Positions 33,960-44,802 of a stretch of 64,000 nt of DNA are shown one piece after another. The DNA is from Lolium rigidum (lineage: Eukaryota > Streptophyta > Magnoliopsida > Poales > Poaceae). How positions within the stretch are numbered: position 1 is the first letter of the stretch; each line of letters begins with the position of its first letter. Made by a program: the position numbers and the translations under genes. The stretch is taken from the NCBI RefSeq assembly GCF_022539505.1, contig NC_061513.1:346037617-346101616 (forward strand), read 5' to 3'. The notes under the pieces are model-generated. The model made no database searches. It was not told the origin of the DNA and was given only the letters and a program-made list of their open reading frames with translations.

Positions 33960-33977
33960 CGGCACCGTTGCCGGGGA
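33960..33977 (+). other. primer binding site of element B (tRNA-Asp type)
   Basis: CGGCACCGTTGCCGGGGA differs at two positions from the complement of the tRNA-Asp 3' end. It lies 11 bases after the LTR. Confidence 0.75.
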
Positions 33978-34203
33978 GATCAAGACACGCTGCAAGGGGA
34001 GTCTCCACTTCTCAATCTCTTTACTTTGTTTTTGTCTTGCTTTATTTTATTTACTACTTTGTTTGCTGCACTTATATCAAAACACAAAAAAATTAGTTGC
34101 TAGCTTTACTTTATTTGCTGTCTTGTTTGCTATATCAAAAACACAAAAAAATTAGTTTACTTGCATTTACTTTATCTAGTTTGCTTTATTTACTATTGCT
34201 AAA

Positions 34204-35811
34204 ATGGCCAACCCTGAAAATACTAAGTTGTGTGACTTCACTAGCACAAATAATAATGATTTCTTATGCACACCTATTGCTCCACCTGCTACTAAAGCAG
34301 AATTCTTTGAAATTAAACCTGCTTTACTTAATCTTGTCATGAGAGAGCAATTTTCTGGTGTTAGTTCTGATGATGCTCGCTGCCCATCTCAATAATTTTG
34401 TTGAACTATGTGAAATGCAAAAGTATAAAGATGTAGATGGTGACATTATAAAATTAAAATTGTTTCCTTTCTCATTAAGAGGAAGAGCTAAAGATTGGTT
34501 GCTATCTCTGCCTAAGAATAGTATTGATTCATGGACTAAATGCAAGGATGCTTTTATTGGTAGATATTATCCCCATGCTAAAATTATATCTTTGAGGAGT
34601 AGCATAATGAATTTTAAACAATTGGATAATGAACATGTTGCTCAAGCTTGGGAAAGAATGAAATCTCTCGGTTAAAAATTGCCCAACCCATGGAGTCGAC
34701 TACTTGGATGATCATCCAAACCTTCTATGCGGGACTAAATTTTTCTTCACGGAATTTATTGGATTCAGCTGCTGGAGGTACCTTTATGTCCATCACTCTT
34801 GGTGAAGCAACAAAGCTCCTTGATAATATGATGGTTAATTACTCTGAATGGCACACGGAAAGAGCTCCACAAGGTAAGAAGGTAAATTCTGTTGAAGAAT
34901 CCTCTTCCTTGAATGATAAGGTTGATGCTATTATGTCTATGCTTGCGAATGATAGGACTAATGTTGATCCTAATAATGTTCCATTAGCTTCATTGGTTGC
35001 CCAAGAAGAACATGTTGATGTAAACTTCATTAAAAATAATAATTTCAACAACAATGCTTATCGGAACAATTCTAGTAATAACTATAGGCCATATCCTTAT
35101 AATAATGGTAACGGTTATGCTAATTCTTATGGGAATTCTTACAACAATAATAGGAATACACCCCCTGGACTTGAAGCCATGCTTAAAGAATTTATTAGTA
35201 CACAAACTGCCTTTAACAAATCTGTTGAGGAAAAGCTCAATAAAATTGATATTCTTGTTTCTAGAGTTGATAGTCTTGCCTCTGATGTTGATCTTTTGAA
35301 ATCGAAAGTTGTGCCTAATAGGGATATTGAAAATAAAATTGTTACTACAGCAAATGCCATCCAAGTTAGAATTAATGAGAATATAAGATTAATGGCTGAA
35401 CTGCGTGCTAGGTGGGATAGAGAAGAAAATGAAAAACTAGCTAAAAAAGAAAATGTAGCTAAAGTTTGGACTATTACCACCACTAGCAATGTTAATGATT
35501 CATATGTTGCTTCACCTCCTACTATCAATGGTAAAATAATTGGTGTTGGCAATGCTTCTACTCCTAGTGCAAAGCGCGCAAAATTACCAGAAACTGCTAA
35601 AACTGCTGAAACTGCTTGTGATAAAACTGCTGAAATTTTTTCCAACCTTGGGGATGATAATCCCATTGCTTTAGATTGTAATGATTTAGATTTTGATGAT
35701 TGCCACATCTCTGAAGTTATAAAGTTCTTGCAAAAACTTGCTAAGAGTCCCAATGCTAGCGCTATAAATTTGGCTTTCACAAAACATATTACTCCCTCCG
35801 ATCCATATTAA
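34204..35811 (+). pseudogene. gag polyprotein of element B, frameshifted
   Basis: The ATG at 34204 follows the leader and gives MANPENTKLCDFTSTNNND. A frame change near 34375 leads into HLNNFVELCEMQKYKDVDGD and LFPFSLRGRAKDWLLSLP, then WTKCKDAFIGRYYP, the classic retrotransposon gag (capsid) motif. Another change near 34670 leads into TFYAGLNFSSRNLLDSAAGG and an asparagine-rich stretch (35030-35150). A helical lysine/glutamate region follows to 35800. No CCHC knuckle is seen. The frame then runs into a Stowaway MITE at 35792 and ends at 35811 in MITE-derived codons. Capsid function is inferred from the family. Confidence 0.9.
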
Positions 35812-35894
35812 TTGACTTCAATATGGATGTATCTAGAACTAAAATGTGTCTAGATACATCTATATTAGAGTCAATTAATATGAACCGGAGGGAG
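35792..35894. mobile_element. Stowaway (Tc1/mariner) MITE, 103 bp, TA target duplication
   Basis: The ends CTCCCTCCGATCCATATTAA and, inward from the right, CTCCCTCCGGTTCATATTAA form long inverted repeats covering most of the element. TA lies at 35790-35791 and 35895-35896. It interrupts the element B ORF between gag and protease. Confidence 0.97.
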
Positions 35895-35896
35895 TA

Positions 35897-36426
35897 CAAA
35901 TGCTCTCATAAAAGCTAGAGAAGAGAAACTAAAACTTGAAACTTCTATTCCTAGAAAGCTAGAGGATGGTTGGGAGCCCATCATTAAAATGAGAATCAAA
36001 GATTTTGATTGTAATGCTTTATGTGATCTTGGTGCAAGTATTTCTGTTATGCCTAAAAAAGTCTATGATATGCTTGACTTGCCACCATTGAAAAATTGTT
36101 ATTTGGATGTTAATCTCGCTGATAATGCTAAAAAGAAACCTTTGGGGAAAGTTGATAATGTTCATATTATGGTTAACAATAACCTTGTCCCCGTTGATTT
36201 TGTTGTCTTGGATATTGAATGCAATGCATCTTGCCCCATTATATTGGGAAGACCTTTTCTTCGAACCGTTGGTGCTACTATTGATATGAAGGAAGGTAAT
36301 ATTAAATATCAATTTCCTCTCAAGAAAGGTATGGAACACTTCCCTAGAAAGAGAATGAAGGTACCTTATGATTCTATTATTAGAACAAATTATGATGTTG
36401 ATGCTTCATCTCTCGATGTCACTTGA
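35897..36426 (+). pseudogene. retropepsin-like protease segment of element B
   Basis: The frame reads NALIKAREEKLKLETSIPRK, then MRIKDFDCNALCDLGASISV and MPKKVYDMLDLPPLKN. CDLGAS stands where aspartic proteases have D-T/S-G-A, so the catalytic D and GA(S) are kept but the T/S is L. SCPIILGRPFLRTVGATID matches the second conserved ILGRPFL block. The ORF ends at TGA 36424-36426 after DVDASSLDVT, with no reverse transcriptase downstream. The family acts by cleaving gag. The segment is cut from gag by the MITE at 35792. Confidence 0.88.
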
Positions 36427-39011
36427 GTTACACTTTCGCGCCTAGCCGAAAGGCGTTAAAGAAAAGCGCTTATGGGAGACAACCCATGTTTTTACTCCAG
36501 TATTTTTGTTTTATATTTGTGTCTTGGAAGTTGTTTACTACTGTAGCAACCTCTCCTTATCTTAGTTTTATGTTTTGTTGTGCCAAGTAAAGTCTTTGAT
36601 AGAAAAGTAAGTACTAGATTTGGATTACTGCGCAGTTCCAGATTTCTTTGCTGTCACGAATCTGGGTCTATCTCCCTGTAGGTAGCTCAGAAAATTACGC
36701 CAATTTACGAGCATGATCCTCAGATATGTACGCAACTTTCTTTCAATTTGAGCATTTTCGTTTGAGCAAGTCTGGTGGCCTAATAAAATCCATCTTTACG
36801 GACTGTTCTGTTTTGACAGATTCTGTCTTTTATTTCGCATTGCCTCTTTTGCTATGTTGGATGAATTTCTTTGATCCACTAATGTCCAGTAGCTTTATGC
36901 AATGTCCAGAAGTGTTAAGAATGATTGTGTCACCTCTGAACATGTGAATTTTTATTATGCACTAACCCTCTAATGAGTTGTTTCGAGTTTGGTGTGGAGG
37001 AAGTTTTCAAGGATCAAGAGAGGAGTATGATGCAATATGATCGAGGAGAGTGAAAGCTCTAAGCTTGGGGATGCCCGGTGGTTCACCCCTGCATATATTA
37101 AGAAGACTCAAGCGTCTAAGCTTGGGGATGCCCAAGGCATCCCCTTCTTCATCGACAACATTATCAGGTTCCTCCCCTGAAACTATATTTTTATTCGGCC
37201 ACATCTTATGCACTTTGCTTGGAGCGTCGGTTTGTTTTTGTTTTTTGTTTTGTTTGAATAAAATGGATCCTAGCATTCACTTTATGGGAGAGATACACGC
37301 TCCGCTGTTGCATATGGACAAATATGTCCTTAGGCTCTACTCATAGTATTCATGGCGAAGTTCTTCTTCGTTAAATTGTTATATGGTTGGAATTGGAAAA
37401 TGCTACATATAGTAACTCTAAAATGTCTTGGATAATTTGATACTTGGCAATTGTTGTGCTCATGTTTAAGCTCTTGCATCATATACTTTTCACCCATTAA
37501 TGAAGAAATACTTAGAGCTTGCTAATTTGGTTTGCATATTTGGTTTCTCTAGAGTCTAGATAACATCTAGTATTGAGTTTTGAACAACAAGGAAGACGGT
37601 ATGGAGTCTTATAATGTTTACCATATGTCTTTTATGTGAGTTTTGCTGTACCGTTCATCCTTGTGTTTGTTTCAAATAACCTTGCTAGCCTAAACCTTGT
37701 ATCGAGAGGGAATACTTCTCATGCATCCAAAATCCTTGAGCCAACCACTATGCCATTTGTGTCCACCATACCTACCTACTACATGGTATTTATCCGCCAT
37801 TCCAAAGTAAATTGCTTGAGTGCTACCTTTAAAATTCCATCATTCACCTTTGCAATATATAGCTCATGGGACAAATAGCTTAAAAACTATTGTGGTATTG
37901 AATATGTACTTATGCACTTTATCTCTTATTAAGTTGCTTGTTGAGCGATAACCATGTTTACGGGGACGCCATCAACTATTCTTTGTTGGATATCATGTGA
38001 GTTGCTATGCATGTCCATCTTGTCCGAAGCAAGAGAGATCTACCACCTTCATGGTTGGAGCATGCATATTGTTAGAGAAGAACTTTGGGCCGCTAACTAA
38101 AGCCATGATTCATGGTGGAAGTTTCGGTTTGGACATATATCCTCAATCTCATATGAGAATAATAATTGTTGCCACATGCTTATGCATTAAAGAGGAGTCC
38201 ATTATCTGTTGTCCATGTTGTCCCGGTATGGATGTCTAAGTTGAGAATAATCAAAAGCGAGAAATCCAAAATGCGAGCTTTCTCCTTAGACCTTTGTACG
38301 AGGCGGCATGGAGGTACCCCATTGTGACACTTGGTCAAAACATGTGCATTGCAAAGATCCGGTAGTCCAAGTTAATTAGGACAAGGTGCGGGCACTATTA
38401 GTATACTATGCATGAGACTTGCAACTTGTAAGATATAACTTACATAACTCATATGCTTTATTACTACCGTTGACAAAATTGTTTCATGTTTTCAAAATAA
38501 AAGCTCTAGCACAAATATAGCAATCGATGCTTTCCTCTTTGAAGGACCATTCTCTTTACTTTTATGTTGAGTCAGTTCACCTATTTCTCTCCACCTCAAA
38601 AAGCAAACACTTGTGTGAACTGTGCATTGATTCCTACATACTTGCATATTGTACTTGTTATATTACTCTATGTTGACTATTATCCATGAGATATACATGT
38701 TACAAGTTGAAAGCAACCGCTGAAACTTAATCTTCCTTTGTGTTGCTTCAATACCTTTACTTTGATTTATTGCTTTATGAGTTAACTCTTATGCAAGACT
38801 TATTAATAATTGTCTTGAAGTACTATTCATGAAAAGTCTTTGCTTTATGATTCACCTGTTTACTCATGTCATCACCATTGTTTTGATCGCTGCATCCACT
38901 ACATATGTTTACAAATAGTATGATCAAGGTTATGATGGCATATCACTTCGGAAATTGTCTTTGTTATCGTTTTACCTGCTCGGGACGAGCAGAACTAAGC
39001 TTGGGGATGCT
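36427..39011 (+). other. noncoding 3' tail of element B, shared with element C, ending in the polypurine tract
   Basis: These 2.6 kb between the protease stop and the 3' LTR have no ORF with support. From 36475 (GGGAGACAACCCATG) onward the sequence is closely related to 61833-64000 of element C, base for base over long stretches. The words AAGCTTGGGGATGCCC occur near 37058 and 37117. The last 17 bases before the LTR, CTAAGCTTGGGGATGCT, serve as the putative polypurine tract. Confidence 0.85.
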
Positions 39012-40608
39012 TGATACGTCTCCGACGTATCGATAATTTCTTATGTTCTATGCCATATTATTGATGATACCTACATGTTTTATGCACACTTTATGTCATA
39101 TTCGTGCATTTTCCGGAACTAACCTATTAACAAGATGCCGAAGTGCCGGTTCTCGTTTTCTCGCTGTTTTTGGTTTCGAAATCCTAGTAACGAAATATTC
39201 TCGGAATTGGACGAAACGAAGACCCGGGGTCCTATTTTTCCACGGAGCTTCCGGAAGACCGAAGAACACACGAAGTGGGGCCACGAGGTGGCCAAACCAT
39301 AGGGCGGCGCGGCCCGGGTCTTGGCCGCGCCGACCTATGGTGTGGGCCCTCGTCCGGCCCCCGACTCGCCCTTCCGCCTACTTAAAGCCTCCGCCGCGAA
39401 ACCCCGAGGCGAAAAACCACGATACGGAAAACCTTACCGAGACGCCGCCGCCGCCGATCCCATCTCGGGGGATTACGGAGATCTCCTCCGGCACCTTGCC
39501 GGAGAGGGGATTCATCTCCCGGAGGACTCTACACCGCCATGGTCGCCTCCGGAGTGATGAGTGAGTAGTTCACCCCTGGACTATGGGTCCATAGCAGTAG
39601 CTAGATGGTTGTCTTCTCCTCATTGTGCTTCATTGTTGGATCTTGTGAGCTGCCTAACATGATCAAGATCATCTATCCGTAATTCTATATGTTGTGTTTG
39701 TCGGGATCCGATGGATAGAGAATACCATGTCATGTTAATTATCAAGTTATTATACATGTGTTGTTTATGATCTTGCATGCTCTCCGTTTCTAGTAGAGGC
39801 TGCGGCCAAGTTTTTACTTTTAACTCCAAGAGGGAGTACTTATGCTCGATAGTGGGTTCATGCCTGCATTGACACCGGGACGATGTGATGAAAGTTCTAA
39901 GGTTGTGTTGTGCTTGTTGCCACTAGGGATAAAACATTGGCGCTATGTCCGAGGATGTAGTTGTTGATTACATTACGCACCATACTTAATGCAATTGTAC
40001 TGTTGCTTTGCAACTTAATACTGGAGGGGTTCGGATGATAACTCTGAAGGTGGACTTTTTAGGCATAGATGCGGTTGGATGGCGGTCTATGTACTTTGTC
40101 GTAATGCCCAATTAAATCTCACTATACTTATCATGTCATGTATGTGCATTGTTATGCCCTCTCTATTTGTCAATTGTCCGACTGTAATTTGTTCACCCAA
40201 CATGCTTTTATCTTATGGGAGAGACACCTCTAGTGAACTGTGGACCCCGGTCCATTCTTTAATACTGAAATACAAATCTGCTGCAATACTTGTTTTTACT
40301 GTTTTCTCTGCAAACAATCATCTTCCACACAATACGGTTAATCCTTTGTTACAGCAAGCCGGTGAGATTGACAAACTCACTGTTCCGTTGGGGCAAAGTA
40401 CTTTGGTTGTGTTGTGCAGGTTCCACGTTGGCGCCGGAATCTCTGGTGTTGCGCCGCACTACATCCCGCCGCCATCAACCTTCAACGTGCTTCTTGGCTC
40501 CTCCTGGTTCGATAAACCTTGGTTTCTTTCTGAGGGAAAACTTGCTGCTGTGCGCATCATACCTTCCTCTTGGGGTTGCCCAACGAACGTGTGAAATACA
40601 CGCCATCA
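39012..40608 (+). repeat. 3' LTR of element B (1597 bp)
   Basis: Direct repeat of 32347-33948 with small differences (for example TCTCGTTTTCTCGCTG against TCCTGTTTTCTACTG, and a few single-base indels). It is followed by the GGGAG duplication and then LINE ORF1 N-terminal codons. Confidence 0.95.
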
Positions 40609-40870
40609 GGGAGCAGCGTTCGTCGGAGGGACGGCGGCTGGCGTCAGTGGAGGCGTGCGGGCCACCTCGCTGTAGGAGCGGGAGCTCGAGGCCTCATCGT
40701 CGGAGCCGGCCCATAGGTACTCGCTGGCGAGCCGGTGGTTGCCGACGTCGGAGCTGGAGGAGGACATGGTGGTGGTGGGGAGCTTGGAGGTCTACTGGGG
40801 CGCCGGCGAGGGGGAGAGGCGGCGGCGGCGCAGGGCTAGGCTAGGGGTGGGAGGGTGGGAGCGGAGAGCC

Positions 40871-41309
40871 ATCTTTCCATCCTCTGGACATGGATATATG
40901 AAAGTGTATGATTAACTATATCATTGATAATCATCAGCTTCGACTGAAATTGCAAAAAAAAAAAATCAACGGGCTCAAGAGATTTTGGCTAAAATTTGAA
41001 GATCGAACTAAACTGAAACAGGTATTGGACTGAACTGCCCTAGTCCAGTGCGTGGGCACTGTGCAACGACCAACGGGGGAGAATGTCACTTACCGGCGGA
41101 GGTGGCGAGCACGGAGATGGTTGGCACTTTGGAGGGCAGCGAGGAAGAGAGTTTTCTCTACTCCAGTATTTTTTTTGGGAAGCGCTGACAATCCTCCGGA
41201 GGCTAGAAACAGCGGAACCTCCGAGTCCAGCGCATGACACGTGTCCAACTGCACCATACACCCACCAACAAAGGAAAAATTGAAAAAACAACCCCGCAGC
41301 ACTATACTA
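40871..41309. other. no gene recognised
   Basis: Mixed AT-rich and low-copy sequence flanking the LINE 5' end. An A-run lies at 40954-40965. No ORF or repeat is supported. Confidence 0.4.
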
Positions 41310-42431
41310 CTGAACTCCGCTTGCATAGGTAGCGCTGCAGCCCGCGCAGCACCGCCGGTCTCGCCGGATCGCCGTCCTTGCCGATAGCACCACCGGTCTC
41401 GCCGGATCGTCGCCGTCCTTGCCGAAAGAACCGCCGGCGAAGTCCATATCTCCGCCTTCGAGCTTGCGACCCTGGCGCACCGCGTTCAGGCTCCCAGCAC
41501 TCAACACTTCAATGGCAGCATCAGCACCCCCTGCACGCATGCGGTGTCGCTCATCGCCGGAGAGCAGCACCGCCTACCGCGCCATCGTCGGAGAAGACAC
41601 CCATCACACCACTGTTTCTCCCTTGCAGCACTTGCGGCATGCGATTGCAGCTCCTAGCAACGCCGTTTGCAGCTCCGGCGACGACCATTTGCAGCGCCAC
41701 CGGTCGCCGTTGGTAGCACATAGAAGCACCATTTGCAGCGCCGCCGGTCACTGTTGGTAGCACAAGCGGCCAACGTTGGTAGCACCTCCGGCCGCCCTTT
41801 GCAGCTCTGGGCACGGGGGCTTGAAGCTCTGGTGGCCGCCCTTTGCAGCGGCGTGACGCGCGACGAGCTGCTGCAGCGACGCCTCCGCTCGTGGGAGCAT
41901 GTATTGCCTCCTGTGGGAGCAGTGATGGCTGCCCATGGGAGCAGGCCCGGCTTCACATTAAAGCATCGACGGCCAAGCGTGGGAGCAGGTCCGGCCGCCC
42001 ATAGGAGTAGCGCCTCCCACTAGCACCATCGTCGGTGCTACCACCGACTGCCGCAGATGCTGCGACCCGCCGCCACCGGTGCTACCATCCGGAAATGCAG
42101 ATGCTGCGAGGCTCCGCCGCCGGTACTTCCAGCCAGCCAGTCCAGCAGCATCATTCCGAAGCTGAGGGGCTGACGACGAGGTTGAGGCGCGCGCAAGTCT
42201 ATCGAAGGTCATGGAGTTGCCGAGCTCGATCTCCCCTAGGGGATTGGGACGTCGCCGCCGCCGGTACACACGAATTTGGGGGCGGGGCGGAGGACGGTGA
42301 GGTTGCTAGCTCGCGCTCGAATTTGGAGCGGAGCGGGCAGACGTCATTGAATCAGTGGTGAGGCTCGACATAGGCACTGAAGAGAAGGGAGAGGCGGAAC
42401 GTGTGGAAGAGGATACCTGCGAAACGATAAG
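41310..42431. repeat. GC-rich degenerate repeat DNA, origin unknown
   Basis: Words such as GTTGGTAGCAC, TTTGCAGC(G/T)CC and GTGGGAGCA recur every 25-60 bases, mostly at 41640-42060. Frames stay open on both strands because of composition. It resembles GC-rich repeat DNA in grass DNA transposons, but I cannot assign a family. Confidence 0.45.
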
Positions 42432-42953
42432 GCAACGTGGGTGGGTCCCAGACACATCGCTACCAGCCACGCGGGTGGGTCCGGACGGCGTAATTCGGCC
42501 CAGTCGCGCCCCCGGTTCCTCGTTTTCGTCCGGATTTGGGCCTAAATTCATCCGGCGATCCCACGCCATCCCCGGCCCCCCGGGGAGCGCTCGGGGACTC
42601 CGGACGAAACGAAAGCGCGGGAAATACCGAGGAAACTTCCCGCGCGTCTGGTGGCCCCAACTTGTCGGCGAGAGAAACCGATCGTCGTCCTCATCGCATC
42701 GTCTTCCGCGCGCTGTAAAGCCTGCCGCCGGTCCGCATTCGCCGGCCACGCGGCGAGTTAATGTCGTCGTCTTCCGCGCACGCATCGTCTTCCGCGCGCA
42801 CTAAAGGCTGCCGCCGGTCAGCTCGCCGCGGACGCGTCGCATTCCACGCGGCATTCAATTCCCCGCGCCGGCCCGCGCCTATATACGCCGCTCCGCTCGC
42901 CGCGAGGCGTACCCCGTGCACCACTCTCCCTCCACTCTCCCTCTACTCTCCCG

Positions 42954-43360
42954 ATGGCGTTCTACGACGACGACGGCGCAGCCAACAACGGTTTCCCCCG
43001 CCGGTCGCTCCACGCGTGGGAGGGGCACCTCCTCCACCAGGCGGGGTACCCCTGCCCGCCGGACACGAGGCCTCCCGGCGGCGGCTGGCGGCTAAGTGCT
43101 GGCGGCGTACCAATTCCACCGCCGCCGCGGGGCCACGCCCTCGACGTCGCCATCGAGGAGGCTCGGATGACGATGACGGATGAGGAGCGCGCCGAGCCAC
43201 GCCACCACCCCGACAACTACAGGGCGTGGAACTCGTTCTTCCTCCAGCGGTGGGAGCGGGAGCTGGCGTCCTACGACGGCCCGCCGCCTCCGCCTCCGCG
43301 CAACAACGCCGCGGGCCGCCGACGTTGCTGGAGCGCGCCGGAGAGGACGCTGGCGAACGT
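42954..43360 (+). pseudogene. truncated first copy of the cargo ORF N-terminus
   Basis: MAFYDDDGAANNGFPRRSLH through PERTLAN, then the frame runs into the next unit's flank. It is one of three near-identical copies and has its own upstream TATA-like CCTATATAC (42878-42886). Confidence 0.85.
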
Positions 43361-43879
43361 GCAACGTGGGTGGGTCCCAGACACATCGCTACCAGCCACG
43401 TGGGTGGGTCCGGACGGCGTAATTCGGCCCGATCGCGCCCCGGTTCCTCGTTTTCGTCCGGATTTGGGCCTAAATTCATCCGGCGATCCCACGCCATCCC
43501 CGGCCCCCGGGAGCGCTCGGGGACTCCGGACGAAACGAAAGCGCGGGAAATACCGAGGAAACTTCCGCGCGTCTGGTGGCCCCAACTTGTCGGCGACAGA
43601 AACCGATCGTCGTCCTCATCGCATCGTCTTCCGCGCGCTGTAAAAGCCTGCCGCCGGTCTGCATTCGCCGGCCACGCGGCAAGTTAATGTCGTCGTCTTC
43701 CGCGCACGCATCGTCTTCCGCGCGCACTAAAGGCTGCCGCCGGTCAGCTCGCTGCGGACGCGTCGCATTCCACGCGGCATTCAATTCCCCGCGCCGGCCC
43801 GCGCCTATATACGCCGCTCCGCTCGCCGCGAGGCGCACCCCGTGCACCACTCTCCCTCCACTCTCCCTCTACTCTCCCG

Positions 43880-44284
43880 ATGGCGTTCTACGACGACGAC
43901 GGCGCAGCCAACAACGGCTTCCCCGCCGGTCGCTCCACGCGTGGGAGGGGCACCTCCTCCACCGGGCGGGGTACCCCTGCCCGCCGGACACGAGGCTTCC
44001 CGGCGGCGGCCGGCGGCTAAGTGCGGCGGCGTACCAATTCCACCGCCGCCGCGGGGCCACGCCCTCGACGTCGCCATCGAGGAGGCTCGGATGATGATGA
44101 CGGATGAGGAGCGCGCCGAGCCACGCCACCACCCCGACAACTACAGGGCGTGGAACTCGTTCTTCCTCCAGCGGTGGGAGCGGGAGCTGGCGTCCTACGA
44201 CGGCCCGCCGCCTCCGCCTCTGCGCAACAACGCCGCGGGCCGCCGACGTTGGTGGAGCACGCCGGAGAGGACGCTGGCGAACGT
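43880..44284 (+). pseudogene. truncated second copy of the cargo ORF N-terminus
   Basis: It starts MAFYDDDGAAN like the first copy, but a one-base loss near 43920 shifts the frame. The conserved EERAEPRHHPDNYRAWNSFF block is still readable. It is cut at 44284 by the start of unit 3. Confidence 0.85.
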
Positions 44285-44726
44285 GCAACGTGGGTGGGTC
44301 CCAGACACATCGCTACCAGCCACGTGGGTGGGTCCGGACGGCGTAATTCGGCCCAGTCGCGCCCCCGGTTCCTCGTTTTCGTCCGGATTTGGGCCTAAAT
44401 TCATCCGGCGATCCCACGCCATCCCCGGCCCCCGGGAGCGCTCGAGGACTCCGGACGAAACGAAAGCGCGGAAATACCGAGGAAACTTCCCGCGCGTCCG
44501 GTGGCCCCAACTTGTCGGCGAGAGAAACCGATCGTCGTCCTCATCGCATCGTCTTCCGCGTGCTGTAAAGCCCGCCGCCGGTCCGCATTCGCCGGCCACG
44601 CGGCGAGTTAATGTCGTCGTCTTCCGCGCACGCATCGTCTTCCGCGCGCACTAAAGGCTGCCGCCGGTCAGCTCGCCGCGGACGCGTCGCATTCCACGCG
44701 GCATTCAATTCCCCGCGCCAGCCGCG

Positions 44727-44735
44727 CCTATATAC
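44727..44735 (+). promoter_or_regulatory. TATA-like box of the cargo ORF
   Basis: CCTATATAC lies about 70 bases before the ATG at 44803. The same box lies at the same distance in the other two units (42878-42886 and 43804-43812), so the duplication copied a whole promoter. Confidence 0.5.
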
Positions 44736-44802
44736 GCCGCTCCGCTCGCCGCGAGGCGTACCCCGTGCACCACTCTCCCTCCACTCTCCCTCTACTCTCC
44801 CG

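Larger units (their letters stand above)
32347..40608 (+). mobile_element. complete LTR retrotransposon element B (8262 bp), gag-protease only
   Basis: Two LTRs (32347-33948 and 39012-40608) are flanked by GGGAG (32342-32346 and 40609-40613). Inside are a tRNA-Asp-type primer site, an AT-rich leader, frameshifted gag, a retropepsin-like segment, a 2.6-kb tail without genes and a purine-rich tract. No reverse transcriptase, RNase H or integrase motif is seen, so it must use enzymes made elsewhere. It lies in LINE ORF1. The two LTRs differ by scattered substitutions and small indels, so it is not brand new. Confidence 0.93.
28242..40767 (-). pseudogene. LINE ORF1 (nucleic-acid-binding, CCHC knuckles and DUF4283-like region), split by two LTR insertions
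   Basis: The ATG at 40767 gives MSSSSSDVGNHRLASEYLWA and about 50 codons before element B. On its far side, near 32150-32040, are two zinc knuckles, CFRCLDPGHIVCVC and CRxCLLPGHEAWQC; x is an in-frame TAG. After the solo LTR at 30295-31887 comes a DUF4283-like segment (30151-29900, VLYNSFELRDGDFTVHLHHP, then GPGFSLSVRPWCKLAH). A low-complexity C-terminal half follows, ending near 28242. Frames change near 29885, 29440 and 29140. ORF1 proteins of plant LINEs coat element RNA. ORF2 starts about 60 bases downstream. Confidence 0.82.
17877..40870 (-). mobile_element. L1-type LINE on the minus strand, split into about six pieces by nested LTR insertions
   Basis: Pieces that read on as one element, from 5' to 3' on the minus strand, are as follows: 40870-40609 (5' leader and ORF1 start), 32346-31888 (ORF1 zinc knuckles), 30294-27520 (rest of ORF1, start of ORF2 endonuclease), 25150-25090, 24306-24175 (endonuclease continued) and 17983-17877 (3' end with AATAAAGCTAGGCGAATG and A-run). 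The gaps are LTR elements, four of them with matching 5-bp target duplications at the junctions. The reverse transcriptase region is missing between 24175 and 17983. The last piece is assigned to the same LINE by type and position only. Confidence 0.8.

Noticed and set aside
41307..42361. Many ORFs on both strands in the GC-rich repeat block
   Set aside because: Degenerate repeats such as GTTGGTAGCAC keep all frames open; no conserved motif is seen.
42380..42480. Left TIR of the Harbinger-like element at 42432-46270
   Set aside because: I looked for GAGCATCTCCACTCG here and did not find it, so the left boundary is given by the repeat unit and is not a true terminus.
42306..44654. Minus-strand ORFs across the triplicated units
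   Set aside because: They are antisense shadows of the cargo ORF and its GC-rich promoter, repeated three times.
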